Shown here in pieces: positions 1 through 7,470 of a stretch of DNA of 34,809 bases. Both the position numbers and the translations under genes were made by a program. How positions within the stretch are numbered: the stretch's first letter is position 1; every line of letters begins with the position of its first letter. Source of the stretch: Fulvimarina endophytica (GTDB taxonomy: Bacteria; Pseudomonadota; Alphaproteobacteria; Rhizobiales; Rhizobiaceae); assembly GCF_003403015.1 (NCBI RefSeq), contig NZ_QURL01000013.1:1-34809 (forward strand), in the 5' to 3' direction. Under the pieces are notes generated by a model. It was not told the origin of the DNA. It saw only the letters and a list, made by a program, of their open reading frames with translations, and made no database searches.

Positions 1-127
1 GCGGGAGGACCTGCGAAACCGGCTGATCCGTCTCGCCGGCACCGACGACCTCCAGCAGACGACGGCTGCGATCGACGATGCCGCGCGGCGGCTCGGCCGC
101 CTGCTCCTGTTCCAGCTGGCGGTGAAT
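1..127. repeat. Terminal direct repeat, left copy (circular overlap)
   Basis: Bases 1-127 are identical to 34683-34809, read directly from both ends. An exact overlap at the two ends of a contig is what an assembler leaves when it closes a circle. An open reading frame passes through the junction without interruption, which supports circularity over a real terminal repeat. The length of 127 would match a k-mer overlap of that size; this is an inference. Confidence 0.95.
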
Positions 128-1345
128 GCCGCCTTCGGCGCCCTCGTCGGCATCGGCCTCTTTTTCATCGGCGTTCCGAGCCCCTTCCTGTGGGGCGTCC
201 TCGGCGGCATCCTGCGCTTTGTGCCCTATATCGGCGGCTTCATCAGCGCCGCGCTTCCGCTCGCCCTCGCCTTCGCCGTCGATCCCGGCTGGTCGATGGT
301 GATCTGGACGCTGGTCCTCTTCGTCGGCGCCGAGCTCTTCCTGTCGAACGTCGCCGAACCCCTCCTCTACGGTCATTCGACGGGCCTCTCCCCGGTCGCG
401 ATCCTTCTGGCGGCGTCCGTTTGGGCTTTTCTTTGGGGGCCCGTCGGGCTGATCCTCGCGACGCCCCTCACCGTCTGCCTCGTCGTCATGGGACGTTATG
501 TTCCACGTCTTGAATTCATCGACGTCATCTTCGGCGATCGGCCAGCGCTCTCTCCGCCGCAGATCTTCTATCAGCGGATGCTAGCCGGCGAGCCGGGCGA
601 AGCATCCGATCAGGCTCGAGCCTTTCTGCGTGAGCGGGCGCTCGCGACTTATTACGACGAGGTTGCGCTCGCCGGCATGCGCCTCGCCCATGAGGACGTC
701 TCGCGCTATGCAGTCGAGGGCGAGCGTCTCGAGGTGATGAAACAGGCCGTCCATCGCTTCGTGCGTTCGCTCGACCGGCTGAAGAGCCCGCTTCCAAAAG
801 GCGGCGCCCTCAACTCAGAGGCGGCGGCAGCGGTGGCCGTCGCCGGGCCCGACGCGGCGGTGGCGCGGATCGTCAAGCGAAAGAACGAGCTCGCCCCACC
901 CTGGCGCGGCGAAACCCCGGTCGTCTGCATCGCCGGCAACGGCACATTGGACGAGCCGGTGACGACGATGCTGGCGCAGGTCGTCACTAAGCATGGGCTG
1001 CGGACGCGAACCCTCAACTGGGGAGAGGCGAACGACCTTAACCCAGGCGAAGGCGAGCGCCAGGGCGTCGCGCTAGTGATCCTCTCCTTCCTCGAACCAC
1101 TCAGCCTCGTCCATTTACGGCTCGCGGTGCGAAAGGCCCATGCGATGGCGCCCGGCGCGCGGGTGATCCTCGGCATCTGGCGCGCCCGCGACCCGCGAAT
1201 GGTGGCCGAGCTTAAAAGCAAGCTCCACGCTGATGCGGTCGTTACAAATTTTAACGAAGGCCTCGCCGCGATCCTTTCGCTGGCCGAGGATCGCGAGCCT
1301 CGGTCCGGCCACGAAGCGCCCAGCGCAATCCGCCACCAGCCGTGA
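2..1345 (+). CDS. AI-2E family transporter (PerM-like), C-terminal part; gene continues from 34066 across the circle junction
   Basis: This is the rest of the gene that starts at 34066. The frame is open from base 2 and joins the 3' end of the window exactly, giving a protein of about 653 aa. The part here holds the last membrane helices of the AI-2E/PerM fold, with long hydrophobic runs such as LVGIGLFFIGVPSPFLWGVL. It is followed by a soluble C-terminal extension of roughly 290 residues that begins near RYVPRLEFIDVIFGD. Classic PerM proteins are about 350 aa, so the extension nearly doubles the length; from memory, long versions of this type occur in alphaproteobacteria. The family name comes from the TqsA autoinducer-2 exporter, but many members have other or unknown substrates, so a signalling role is not implied. 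It lies downstream of glgX on the same strand. Confidence 0.9.
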   Translation, partial: REDLRNRLIRLAGTDDLQQTTAAIDDAARRLGRLLLFQLAVNAAFGALVGIGLFFIGVPSPFLWGVLGGILRFVPYIGGFISAALPLALAFAVDPGWSMVIWTLVLFVGAELFLSNVAEPLLYGHSTGLSPVAILLAASVWAFLWGPVGLILATPLTVCLVVMGRYVPRLEFIDVIFGDRPALSPPQIFYQRMLAGEPGEASDQARAFLRERALATYYDEVALAGMRLAHEDVSRYAVEGERLEVMKQAVHRFVRSLDRLKSPLPKGGALNSEAAAAVAVAGPDAAVARIVKRKNELAPPWRGETPVVCIAGNGTLDEPVTTMLAQVVTKHGLRTRTLNWGEANDLNPGEGERQGVALVILSFLEPLSLVHLRLAVRKAHAMAPGARVILGIWRARDPRMVAELKSKLHADAVVTNFNEGLAAILSLAEDREPRSGHEAPSAIRHQP

Positions 1346-1647
1346 CAGGTGGCGCTTGCGGGCTGACGAGGACGAGAGTGGCGGATCGGTGGAACCGATC
1401 TCTGCGTCATCGCTTGACTTCGGCTTTCCCGATGTTGGATCGGATTACCTGAAAACCGGTGCCCGATTTTCAGCCCTTGAGCTTCGTCGTCACCACGGTT
1501 CGACGTCGACCATTCCGGTCTTGGAAGTCACCTGTCGCCGAGGAGGGTTCAATAGGGGCACCCCCAGCTATGTCTCGAAGCCGCCAGCTTGGGAAACGAG
1601 CCTCGCCCGCCCCTGTGCCCGGACCGCTTCGACGGACGACCGCCCAT
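1346..1647. other. Noncoding gap between the AI-2E gene and the receiver gene, with a small hairpin
   Basis: About 300 bases lie between two convergent genes. I see no convincing gene. A short perfect inverted repeat (GATCGGT, 3-base loop, ACCGATC; 1384-1400) sits 40 bases after the AI-2E stop and could be a weak terminator, but no T-run follows it. The small open frames across this stretch have arginine- and serine-rich, shadow-like composition. Confidence 0.5.
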
Positions 1648-2022
1648 TCAAGAGGGCGAGGCGCCGACCAGGGCCTCGATCTGGCCGACGAGCTTGCCGA
1701 AGTCGACCGGCTTGGCGTGATAGTCGTCGCAGCCGGCCGCAAGCGTCTTCTCCTTGTCGCCAGACATCGCATGGGCCGTCAGCGCGATGATCGGCATGCG
1801 CTGCATGGTGGTGTCCGCCCGGATGGTCCGCGCGGCCGTCCACCCGTCCATGATCGGCAGGTTCATGTCGAGAAGGATGATGTCCGGCTCGACCGCTCGG
1901 GCCTTTTCTACTCCGTCCTGCCCGTCATGGGCGAGGACGACGTCGAAGCCGCGACGCTTGAGTCGCCGGGAGAGGAAGTCCCAGATTTCCTCGTGATCCT
2001 CGACGAGTAGGATTTTTGTCAT
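1648..2022 (-). CDS. Single-domain response regulator (DivK/CheY-like)
   Basis: This 124-aa protein is a bare receiver domain. It has the acidic pocket near residues 9-11 (VEDHEE), the phospho-acceptor Asp52 in LLDMNLP, Thr82 in ALTAH and Lys104 in AKPVD. There is no DNA-binding or enzymatic output domain, so it should act through protein contacts or as a phosphorelay shuttle. The start chosen is the ATG at 2022, which overlaps the stop of the upstream hybrid kinase as ATGA. The longer upstream frame reads through kinase sequence and is not used. The overlap implies translational coupling, so this is very likely a partner of that kinase in a phosphorelay. Confidence 0.92.
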   Translation of the reverse strand: MTKILLVEDHEEIWDFLSRRLKRRGFDVVLAHDGQDGVEKARAVEPDIILLDMNLPIMDGWTAARTIRADTTMQRMPIIALTAHAMSGDKEKTLAAGCDDYHAKPVDFGKLVGQIEALVGASPS

Positions 2023-5000
2023 GATTTTTGGTCCGGTTCGAGGGATTGGAATTCGAGGGGCATAGCATTCGATGGTCCCGAACGCACGACGCGGCGGATC
2101 TCTGTCGAAAGCTCCTTCATCGGAACGCTGCCCTTGGCGAGCACCTGATCGGCGTCTGTGTGGAGCGCCCGCAGTTCGTCGTTCGAAAGATCCTTCGAGG
2201 TGAGCACGACGACGGGTATCGCACGCCATTCCGGCTTCGCGCGCAGGGCTTTGAGGAATTCGAACCCGTCCATCACCGGCATGACGAGATCGAGGAGGAT
2301 GAGCGTGGGCATGTGCTCGCCGAGACGCTCAAGCCCTTCGCGTCCGTTCGAGGCCGTGACGACCGGGATCTCCTCGCGTTTCATCATCGTCGTGAAGCGG
2401 GCGAGCGTGTCGGCATCGTCGTCGATCGCGAGGACAAGGCTGTCGGCCTCGTTGCGATAGCGGTTCATCACCTCGCGCAGTCGGCTCCATTCGACGGGCT
2501 TCAGAAGATATTCGGAAGCACCGAGGGAGAAGCCGAGGGTCTGCTCGTCGATGATCGTCACCATGATGACTGGGATGCCGGCGGTCTCCTCGCTCCCCTT
2601 CAGTTGGCCAAGCACGGACCAGCCGTCCATGCGCGGCATGGTGACGTCGAGGATGATCGCGTCGGGCGCGACAGTCCGGGCGACGGTCAAGCCCTCGACG
2701 CCGTCAGAGGCGGTGCGCACGAGAAAGCCTTCGCGCACCAGGAACCGTGTCAAAAGTTCGCGCGCATGGGGGTCGTCGTCGATCACCAGCACCGTTCCGG
2801 CAGCGCCTTCGCTTTCGCCCGCGCTCCCATCGTCGCCGTCGATCGCCTCCTCGGCAATCGGCTCGGATTCGTGGAAGGACGCGGGGATGCGAATGGTGAA
2901 GGTCGAGCCGACGCCGATCTCGCTGGTTACGCCGATATCGCCGCCGAGAAGCCGGCAGAAGGCGCGGGTGATCGCAAGTCCGAGACCGGTCCCGCCGAAG
3001 CGGCGCGTGGTCGAGGCATCGGCCTGCCGGAAGCGTTCGAAGAGGTTCTCGACCTGTTCGGAAGTCATCCCAATGCCGCTGTCGGAAACGGTGAAGGCCA
3101 GCCAGTCGCCCTCCTCCCCTCTCTCGCGGTCGGCGGTGAGAGTCACCTCGCCGTTTTCAGTGAATTTCGAGGCGTTGCCGATGAGGTTGATTAAGCACTG
3201 CCGGAGCTTAACCTGATCGGTCGTGGCGATGCCGAGGTCGGCTCCGGCTTCGATCGAAAGGCGGTTGCCCTTCGCCCCAACCAGCGATCCGACCGTAGAA
3301 GAGACGTCCTCGATCATCATCCTCAGATCGAAGCGCTCCGGATAGACCTCCATCTTCTCTGCCTCGATCTTCGACAAGTCGAGCACGTCGTTGATGAGGC
3401 TGAGGAGATGGCGTGCATTCGACTTGATCTTGCGTAGATCGGCGGACAGGTGCGCTTCGCCTAGATCCTCGACCTCCTCTTCGAGCATCTCCGAATAGCC
3501 AATGACCGCCGTGAGCGGGGTACGCAACTCATGGCTCATATTGGCAAGGAACTGGCTCTTGGCCTTGTTCGCGGCCTCGGCATTCATCTTCTCGGCAGCG
3601 AGTTCCTCCTCGATCTCCCGCTGGGCGGTGACGTCGGTGTTCGTTCCGAACCAGCGCAGGATGCGCCCCTCGCCGTCGCGGATAGGCGTCGCCTTGGAGA
3701 GAAACCAGCGATAGGCCCCGTCAACGCCGCGCAAGGGGAACGTGTCCTCCCAGACGAGACCCTCTGCCAGCTGTTCGGTGAAATTTTTGACGACGCGCTC
3801 CTCGTGGTCGGGATGATGCACTTTTCGCCAACCGAAGCCGCGCATATCTTGCAGCGTCGTTCCGGTGTAGTCGTACCAGCGCTTGTTGTACCAGAAGATT
3901 GCACCGCTCGGATCGGCCATCCAAGCCATCTGCGGGATGTTGTCCGCCAGCATCTCGAACTGGAAGCCGGCCTCGTCGCGCTTGGCTTCGGCCTCGCGCA
4001 GGTCCGTCACGTCGGTATGGCTGCCGTTCCATTCGAGGACGTTGCCGTCTGCGTCGAGGAGCGGGACGGCCTTCACCTTCATGTCTCGCCATTCGCCATC
4101 GGTCCGGCGCACGCGGTGTTCGACGTTGTATTCGCTCTTCGTCTCGATCGCGGCGGTCCAGATCCGGAAAGTCGCTTCACGGTCGTCTGGATGGATTGCA
4201 TCGAGCCAGCCAGTACCGAGATGTTCGTTAACGCTCTGGCCGGTGAACTGCATCCAAACAGGCTGGTGCTCGACGAAACGGCCGGTTTCTGACGTCGTCC
4301 AGACGATCGACGTCGTCGCCCGAAGGATCGAGCGGAGACGATCTTGCGCGTGGCGCAACTGTGCCTCCGCGACGCTTCGGCGCGTTACGTCAGTCACCAT
4401 CACGCCGACGCCACGGCGATCGTTGTCCGCGTGCCTGCCAGACATCCGGGACAAATCGATCGGGAAGGCGTTGAGGATCAGCGAACGATGCGGCCCTCCA
4501 GCCTCGCCCGACCGGACGTTGATGTCGTGATCGGACAACATGTCGCCCCGTGCGGCGACAGTTGAGAGGTAACCCGCGAGTTCGGTCGCCTGCGGATCAT
4601 TCGCTTTCCACAGATCGATGCCCCCCGTTGTCGTAAGGCTCAGTCGAAAGCGGTCATTGGCACGGACGACGCGGAGATCGGGATCGAGAAAGCCAATGCC
4701 GAGCGGAGCGTTGTCGATCAGCCCCGTCATCAGCCGCGCAAGGAGACCCTGCATGCGCTGGCGACGGATCGTTACTAAAGCGAGGAAGAGACCCGAGATT
4801 GCAGCAAAAGCGAAAGCGACTGTCTGGGCCCAAATGTTCATATTGTAAGCGGCGATATCTCGTGCGATCTCAGCGTCCACCGAAGCGAGGATGGCCGAGA
4901 TTTGTGCGCGAAGCTCCAGCATGCCCTGGCTTCCGACTCCGCTCGCGACGAGATCGGCAGCGGGCTCAAAGCCGTCCGTAGAGCGGACCTCGACAACACT

Positions 5001-5390
5001 GGTCGCGAAGGCCACCTCCTTGCGCGCAGCCTGAAGTATTTGATCGACTGTATCCTGAGCAATATTAGCGCGTAACGCCGTAGCGGTGAAGGTAGCTACC
5101 GCCTCGCCGTACGCGGCTGCAGCCTCATGGTAGGGCATCAGAGCATCAGCGTTACCTGTCAGGACGTATCCCCGTTCGCCGGAGAGAATTGTCGTAACCT
5201 GCAGAAGCAGGTTTTCGCTCGCCGAAGCATGGGCGGTCTTCTCGACGATCGATCGGGAATGCCCTTCGTTGAGGACGGCAAGCCAGCCGACTAGTAGAAC
5301 CGATGCTGTAAGCAGGATCGCAGCAGCGATGCTTTCTCGAGACGTCTTTGCGGTCACAGACATCGAACATTGAGACAAGTCGTTGTTCAT
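2019..5390 (-). CDS. Hybrid sensor histidine kinase (CHASE3-PAS-PAS-PAS-HisKA-HATPase-REC-REC)
   Basis: This is a 1123-aa inner-membrane hybrid kinase. TM1 (about 21-40) and TM2 (about 189-207) flank a periplasmic CHASE3-type domain. PAS segments lie near 220-340, 350-465 and 475-595. HisKA carries His620 in FLANMSHELRTPL. The ATPase domain has the N box around NLIGNASKF (736-743), the DSGIGM G1 box (770-775) and GGTGLGLAI (799-807). Two receiver domains follow: Asp915 in LDVTMPRMDG with Lys964, and Asp1034 in LDLVMPVMDG with Lys1086. ATG at 5390 is preferred, with AAAGGG upstream; a GTG at 5429 in frame would add 13 residues. The ligand is unknown. It ends in a 4-base overlap with the receiver gene 1648-2022, so the two form an operon. 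An integrase stump directly upstream suggests the pair arrived by recombination. Confidence 0.93.
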   Translation of the reverse strand: MNNDLSQCSMSVTAKTSRESIAAAILLTASVLLVGWLAVLNEGHSRSIVEKTAHASASENLLLQVTTILSGERGYVLTGNADALMPYHEAAAAYGEAVATFTATALRANIAQDTVDQILQAARKEVAFATSVVEVRSTDGFEPAADLVASGVGSQGMLELRAQISAILASVDAEIARDIAAYNMNIWAQTVAFAFAAISGLFLALVTIRRQRMQGLLARLMTGLIDNAPLGIGFLDPDLRVVRANDRFRLSLTTTGGIDLWKANDPQATELAGYLSTVAARGDMLSDHDINVRSGEAGGPHRSLILNAFPIDLSRMSGRHADNDRRGVGVMVTDVTRRSVAEAQLRHAQDRLRSILRATTSIVWTTSETGRFVEHQPVWMQFTGQSVNEHLGTGWLDAIHPDDREATFRIWTAAIETKSEYNVEHRVRRTDGEWRDMKVKAVPLLDADGNVLEWNGSHTDVTDLREAEAKRDEAGFQFEMLADNIPQMAWMADPSGAIFWYNKRWYDYTGTTLQDMRGFGWRKVHHPDHEERVVKNFTEQLAEGLVWEDTFPLRGVDGAYRWFLSKATPIRDGEGRILRWFGTNTDVTAQREIEEELAAEKMNAEAANKAKSQFLANMSHELRTPLTAVIGYSEMLEEEVEDLGEAHLSADLRKIKSNARHLLSLINDVLDLSKIEAEKMEVYPERFDLRMMIEDVSSTVGSLVGAKGNRLSIEAGADLGIATTDQVKLRQCLINLIGNASKFTENGEVTLTADRERGEEGDWLAFTVSDSGIGMTSEQVENLFERFRQADASTTRRFGGTGLGLAITRAFCRLLGGDIGVTSEIGVGSTFTIRIPASFHESEPIAEEAIDGDDGSAGESEGAAGTVLVIDDDPHARELLTRFLVREGFLVRTASDGVEGLTVARTVAPDAIILDVTMPRMDGWSVLGQLKGSEETAGIPVIMVTIIDEQTLGFSLGASEYLLKPVEWSRLREVMNRYRNEADSLVLAIDDDADTLARFTTMMKREEIPVVTASNGREGLERLGEHMPTLILLDLVMPVMDGFEFLKALRAKPEWRAIPVVVLTSKDLSNDELRALHTDADQVLAKGSVPMKELSTEIRRVVRSGPSNAMPLEFQSLEPDQKS

Positions 5391-5499
5391 CGAACGCCCT
5401 TTGCCTATCCGACCGTGTCTCCGCGACACTTACACCTCTGTCGATATGTATCGGGAAGCGACTGCGTAAAGCATAGAGTTGGCTCGGTGAACCGCCCAG

Positions 5500-5814
5500 G
5501 TGATTGACACCTTGAACCTCGTCCATGACCTCAGGAAGCGCCGAGAGAAGCGGGCGAAGGAAAAGCTCTGGGCATGGAGCCGCACGACGGCCTTGGCGGG
5601 ACGTGAAGGCCGTCGTGCGGCCGCCGGCATCGAAGGACCGCAAGCAACACCGAAAGGTTTGCGCCATGGCTATGGCGTCGCGGCGATTGGCGCGACGGTG
5701 CCCCTCAACATGCTATCGAAATGGATAGGCCATGCTGCGATCGAGACGACGGCGATCTACGCCAACGGTCTTGGCGAAAAGCAGCGCTCCATCGCCGAAC
5801 GCATGTGGAGCTAG
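5500..5814 (+). pseudogene. Truncated tyrosine recombinase (C-terminal stump)
   Basis: The frame encodes about 104 residues that match the end of a phage-type tyrosine integrase. It has the catalytic H-x-x-G block in PKGLRHGYGV, the second histidine in SKWIGHAAIETT and the nucleophile tyrosine in TAIYAN. The N-terminal arm-binding and core-binding domains and the first catalytic arginine are missing. A TGA stop at 5488-5490 closes the frame just upstream, and no homologous reading continues in other frames. It cannot work as a recombinase. It is best read as the scar of an integrated element next to the hybrid kinase gene. Confidence 0.8.
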
Positions 5815-5879
5815 AAACTGAAAGCTCGTACTTCAGCACAAATGTTGTTTTGTGGGTCTCGCGCTGTTACCTTCACGCC

Positions 5880-6152
5880 ATGCCCAGACTCTCGATCGAC
5901 GTCACTCCCGAAGAACACCGCAAACTGAAGGCGATCGCCGCGCTCAGCGGCAACAGCCTGAAGGACTATGTGCTGAAGCGCGCATTGGGCGAGGCTCCTG
6001 GCATGGACGCCATGAGCGAGGACGAGGCGGTTGCAACTCTATTGGAATTTCTGAAACCTCGGATCGAGCAGGCTCAACGTGGCGAGCTGTCCACGAAATC
6101 GATGGGTGACATACGTCGCGAAGCGCGTGAGGAGGCGGGGCTTCAGCCCTGA
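5880..6152 (+). CDS. ParD-like ribbon-helix-helix antitoxin
   Basis: This 90-aa protein has an N-terminal ribbon-helix-helix pattern (LSIDVTPEEHRKLKAIAALSG) and a charged C-terminal tail, the usual layout of ParD/CopG-type antitoxins. The N-terminus would bind operator DNA and the tail would wrap the toxin. The ATG at 5880 is chosen because the RHH strand begins right after it; a longer in-frame opening from 5721 reads through the integrase stump. The ParE-like toxin follows two bases after its stop, the normal antitoxin-first order. The pair should autoregulate its own promoter. Confidence 0.85.
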   Translation: MPRLSIDVTPEEHRKLKAIAALSGNSLKDYVLKRALGEAPGMDAMSEDEAVATLLEFLKPRIEQAQRGELSTKSMGDIRREAREEAGLQP

Positions 6153-6154
6153 CT

Positions 6155-6454
6155 ATGCGCTCCTACGAACTGACGCTGGCCGCCGAAGAGGATTTGCGCG
6201 GTATCTGGCGATATACCCAAGAGACATGGGGCCTCGATCACGCGGAAACCTATTTCGATCGGATCGAGGCATGCTGTGAGGCCGTAGGTGACGGACGGGC
6301 GCGATCGAAAACCTTGAGCGGCCTCCCGGACAGCATTCATATCTACCGCTGCGAGCATCACTATCTCGTCTTCCTAAACGAAAGCCGCCCTGTGATCATC
6401 GCCATCCTGCATGAGCGGATGGATTTCATGCGGCGGCTGAAGGATCGACTGTAA
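6155..6454 (+). CDS. ParE/RelE-family toxin
   Basis: This 99-aa protein has the RelE/ParE fold signature. It begins YELTLAAEEDLRGIWRYTQETWG, and later has the RSKTLSGLPDS loop, the IYRCEHHYLVFL strand pair and the IIAILHERMDFMRRL end. The start is two bases after the ParD-like stop, so the genes are co-translated. The order and the RHH partner favour ParE (gyrase poisoning) over RelE (mRNA cleavage), but this cannot be settled from sequence. Length is normal and no damage is seen. On a plasmid such a pair supports post-segregational killing. Confidence 0.88.
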   Translation: MRSYELTLAAEEDLRGIWRYTQETWGLDHAETYFDRIEACCEAVGDGRARSKTLSGLPDSIHIYRCEHHYLVFLNESRPVIIAILHERMDFMRRLKDRL

Positions 6455-6501
6455 TCGACCACTTTTTAGGTGATCGAAACCGCCATCGTCGATATTGGGC
6501 A

Positions 6502-6561
6502 TGTTCAAAACGATTTTATGCCGTTTTTTGAACACCCACTAAATAAGGTGTCCAAAACCGG
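6502..6561. repeat. Three related 11-15 bp motifs (two direct, one inverted) between two toxin-antitoxin loci
   Basis: TGTTCAAAACG (6502-6512), its near inverse CGTTTTTTGAACA (6522-6534) and GGTGTCCAAAACCGG (6547-6561) share a TGTYCAAAAC core. They lie between the ParDE-like and VapBC-like pairs in a relatively AT-rich gap (6455-6699) that holds no gene. The arrangement could be an operator, a recombinase subsite array or a bidirectional terminator. Only the repeats themselves are seen. Confidence 0.5.
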
Positions 6562-6699
6562 TCGTTTAAGCTCAGTCTGTAACTATGTCACGGCACGGTA
6601 GTCGCGGCCCAACCGCGTGCTTGGCACTTTTAATCACTTGTGCCAACGTCTAATTCAATTGTCAAAATTTGAATTGATGACGAGCTTGAGGGCAATTCC

Positions 6700-6948
6700 A
6701 TGTCTATCAGACTGCATATCTCGGAGAATGGCCGATTAAGTTTGCCCGTCGCGCTCCGTCGACGGTACGGTCTCGATAAGGGTGGCGACGTCATCGTCGA
6801 GGACCATGGCGACCGCATTGTTATCCATACGGTTGACCAAGCGGTGAAGCATGCTCAAGCCATGAGCCGGAAGCTGATCGGTGACACAAGCGAAGCTTCG
6901 GTAGATGACTTCATTGCTGATCGCCGGCGCCAGGCCGAAACCGAATGA
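6700..6948 (+). CDS. VapB/MazE-like antitoxin (SpoVT-AbrB fold)
   Basis: This 82-aa protein has an N-terminal swapped-hairpin AbrB DNA-binding pattern (GRLSLPVALRRRYGLDKGG, then DVIVEDHGDRIVI) and a C-terminal helical tail that would occupy the toxin. Its stop overlaps the start of the PIN-domain toxin frame as ATGA at 6945-6948, typical of VapBC operons. The antitoxin is intact although its toxin is frameshifted. It may survive as a DNA-binding repressor or as protection against a related toxin elsewhere in the cell. Confidence 0.85.
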   Translation: MSIRLHISENGRLSLPVALRRRYGLDKGGDVIVEDHGDRIVIHTVDQAVKHAQAMSRKLIGDTSEASVDDFIADRRRQAETE

Positions 6949-7324
6949 GCATTGTCCTCGATGCCTCAGCCATCCTGGCTCTTCTTCGCGATGAGCCGGG
7001 TGCGGACCACGTGAGAGCTCATCTCCTTAAGGGTATCGTCTCGACGGTGAATTAGCGGAGGTGATCGGTCACTACGCCCGACTCGGCGCCGAGCCAGGGG
7101 ACGTTCGCCTCATGCTGGCACCGCTCTCGCTGACGACGATCCCGCTCGACGAGGCGGTCGCCTTTGCTGCCGGTCTGATGCGGAGCGTCGGCGATCGGGC
7201 GGGTCTATCGCTCGGAGATCGTGTTTGCCTATCCCTTGCAAAGACCCGTGGTGCTGCGGTCCTGACCGCAGATCGCGCCTGGCAGTCGATCGATGTCGGT
7301 GTCGAGGTCAAGTTGATCCGGTAG
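6945..7324 (+). pseudogene. VapC-like PIN-domain ribonuclease toxin, broken by a one-base frameshift
   Basis: From the ATG at 6945 the frame reads MSIVLDASAILALLRDEPGA, a typical PIN start with the first catalytic Asp, then stops at TAG after STVN near 7053. The next frame continues with VIGHYARLGAEP, then GLSLGDRVCLSLA and LTADRAW, holding the later PIN acidic residues. Adding one base at about 7052-7054 (GTGAATTAG to GTGAATTTAG) restores an uninterrupted protein of about 126 aa, the normal VapC length, with STVNLAEV at the join. All catalytic positions survive, so the lesion is recent or a sequencing error in a short T run. Confidence 0.85.
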
Positions 7325-7470
7325 GATCGTCGAGTCCGCTTTCGACCCTTCTACGCCATAGAAGGCGCTCGGAGCGCTCGCAGATAGCGGACGTTGGGTA
7401 TTGTAGCTCGGAGTCGTTCGACAGATCTGGAGAACAACCCGGTTCTCGGGGTCCTAGAAGAACGTGAGGC

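Noticed and set aside
1391..1415. GGAAC sequence resembling the -35 of an EcfG promoter
   Set aside because: No CGTT -10 at 16-17 bases; it forms part of a small hairpin between convergent genes. The GGAAC pair at 31472-31488 was rejected as an EcfG promoter for the same reason.
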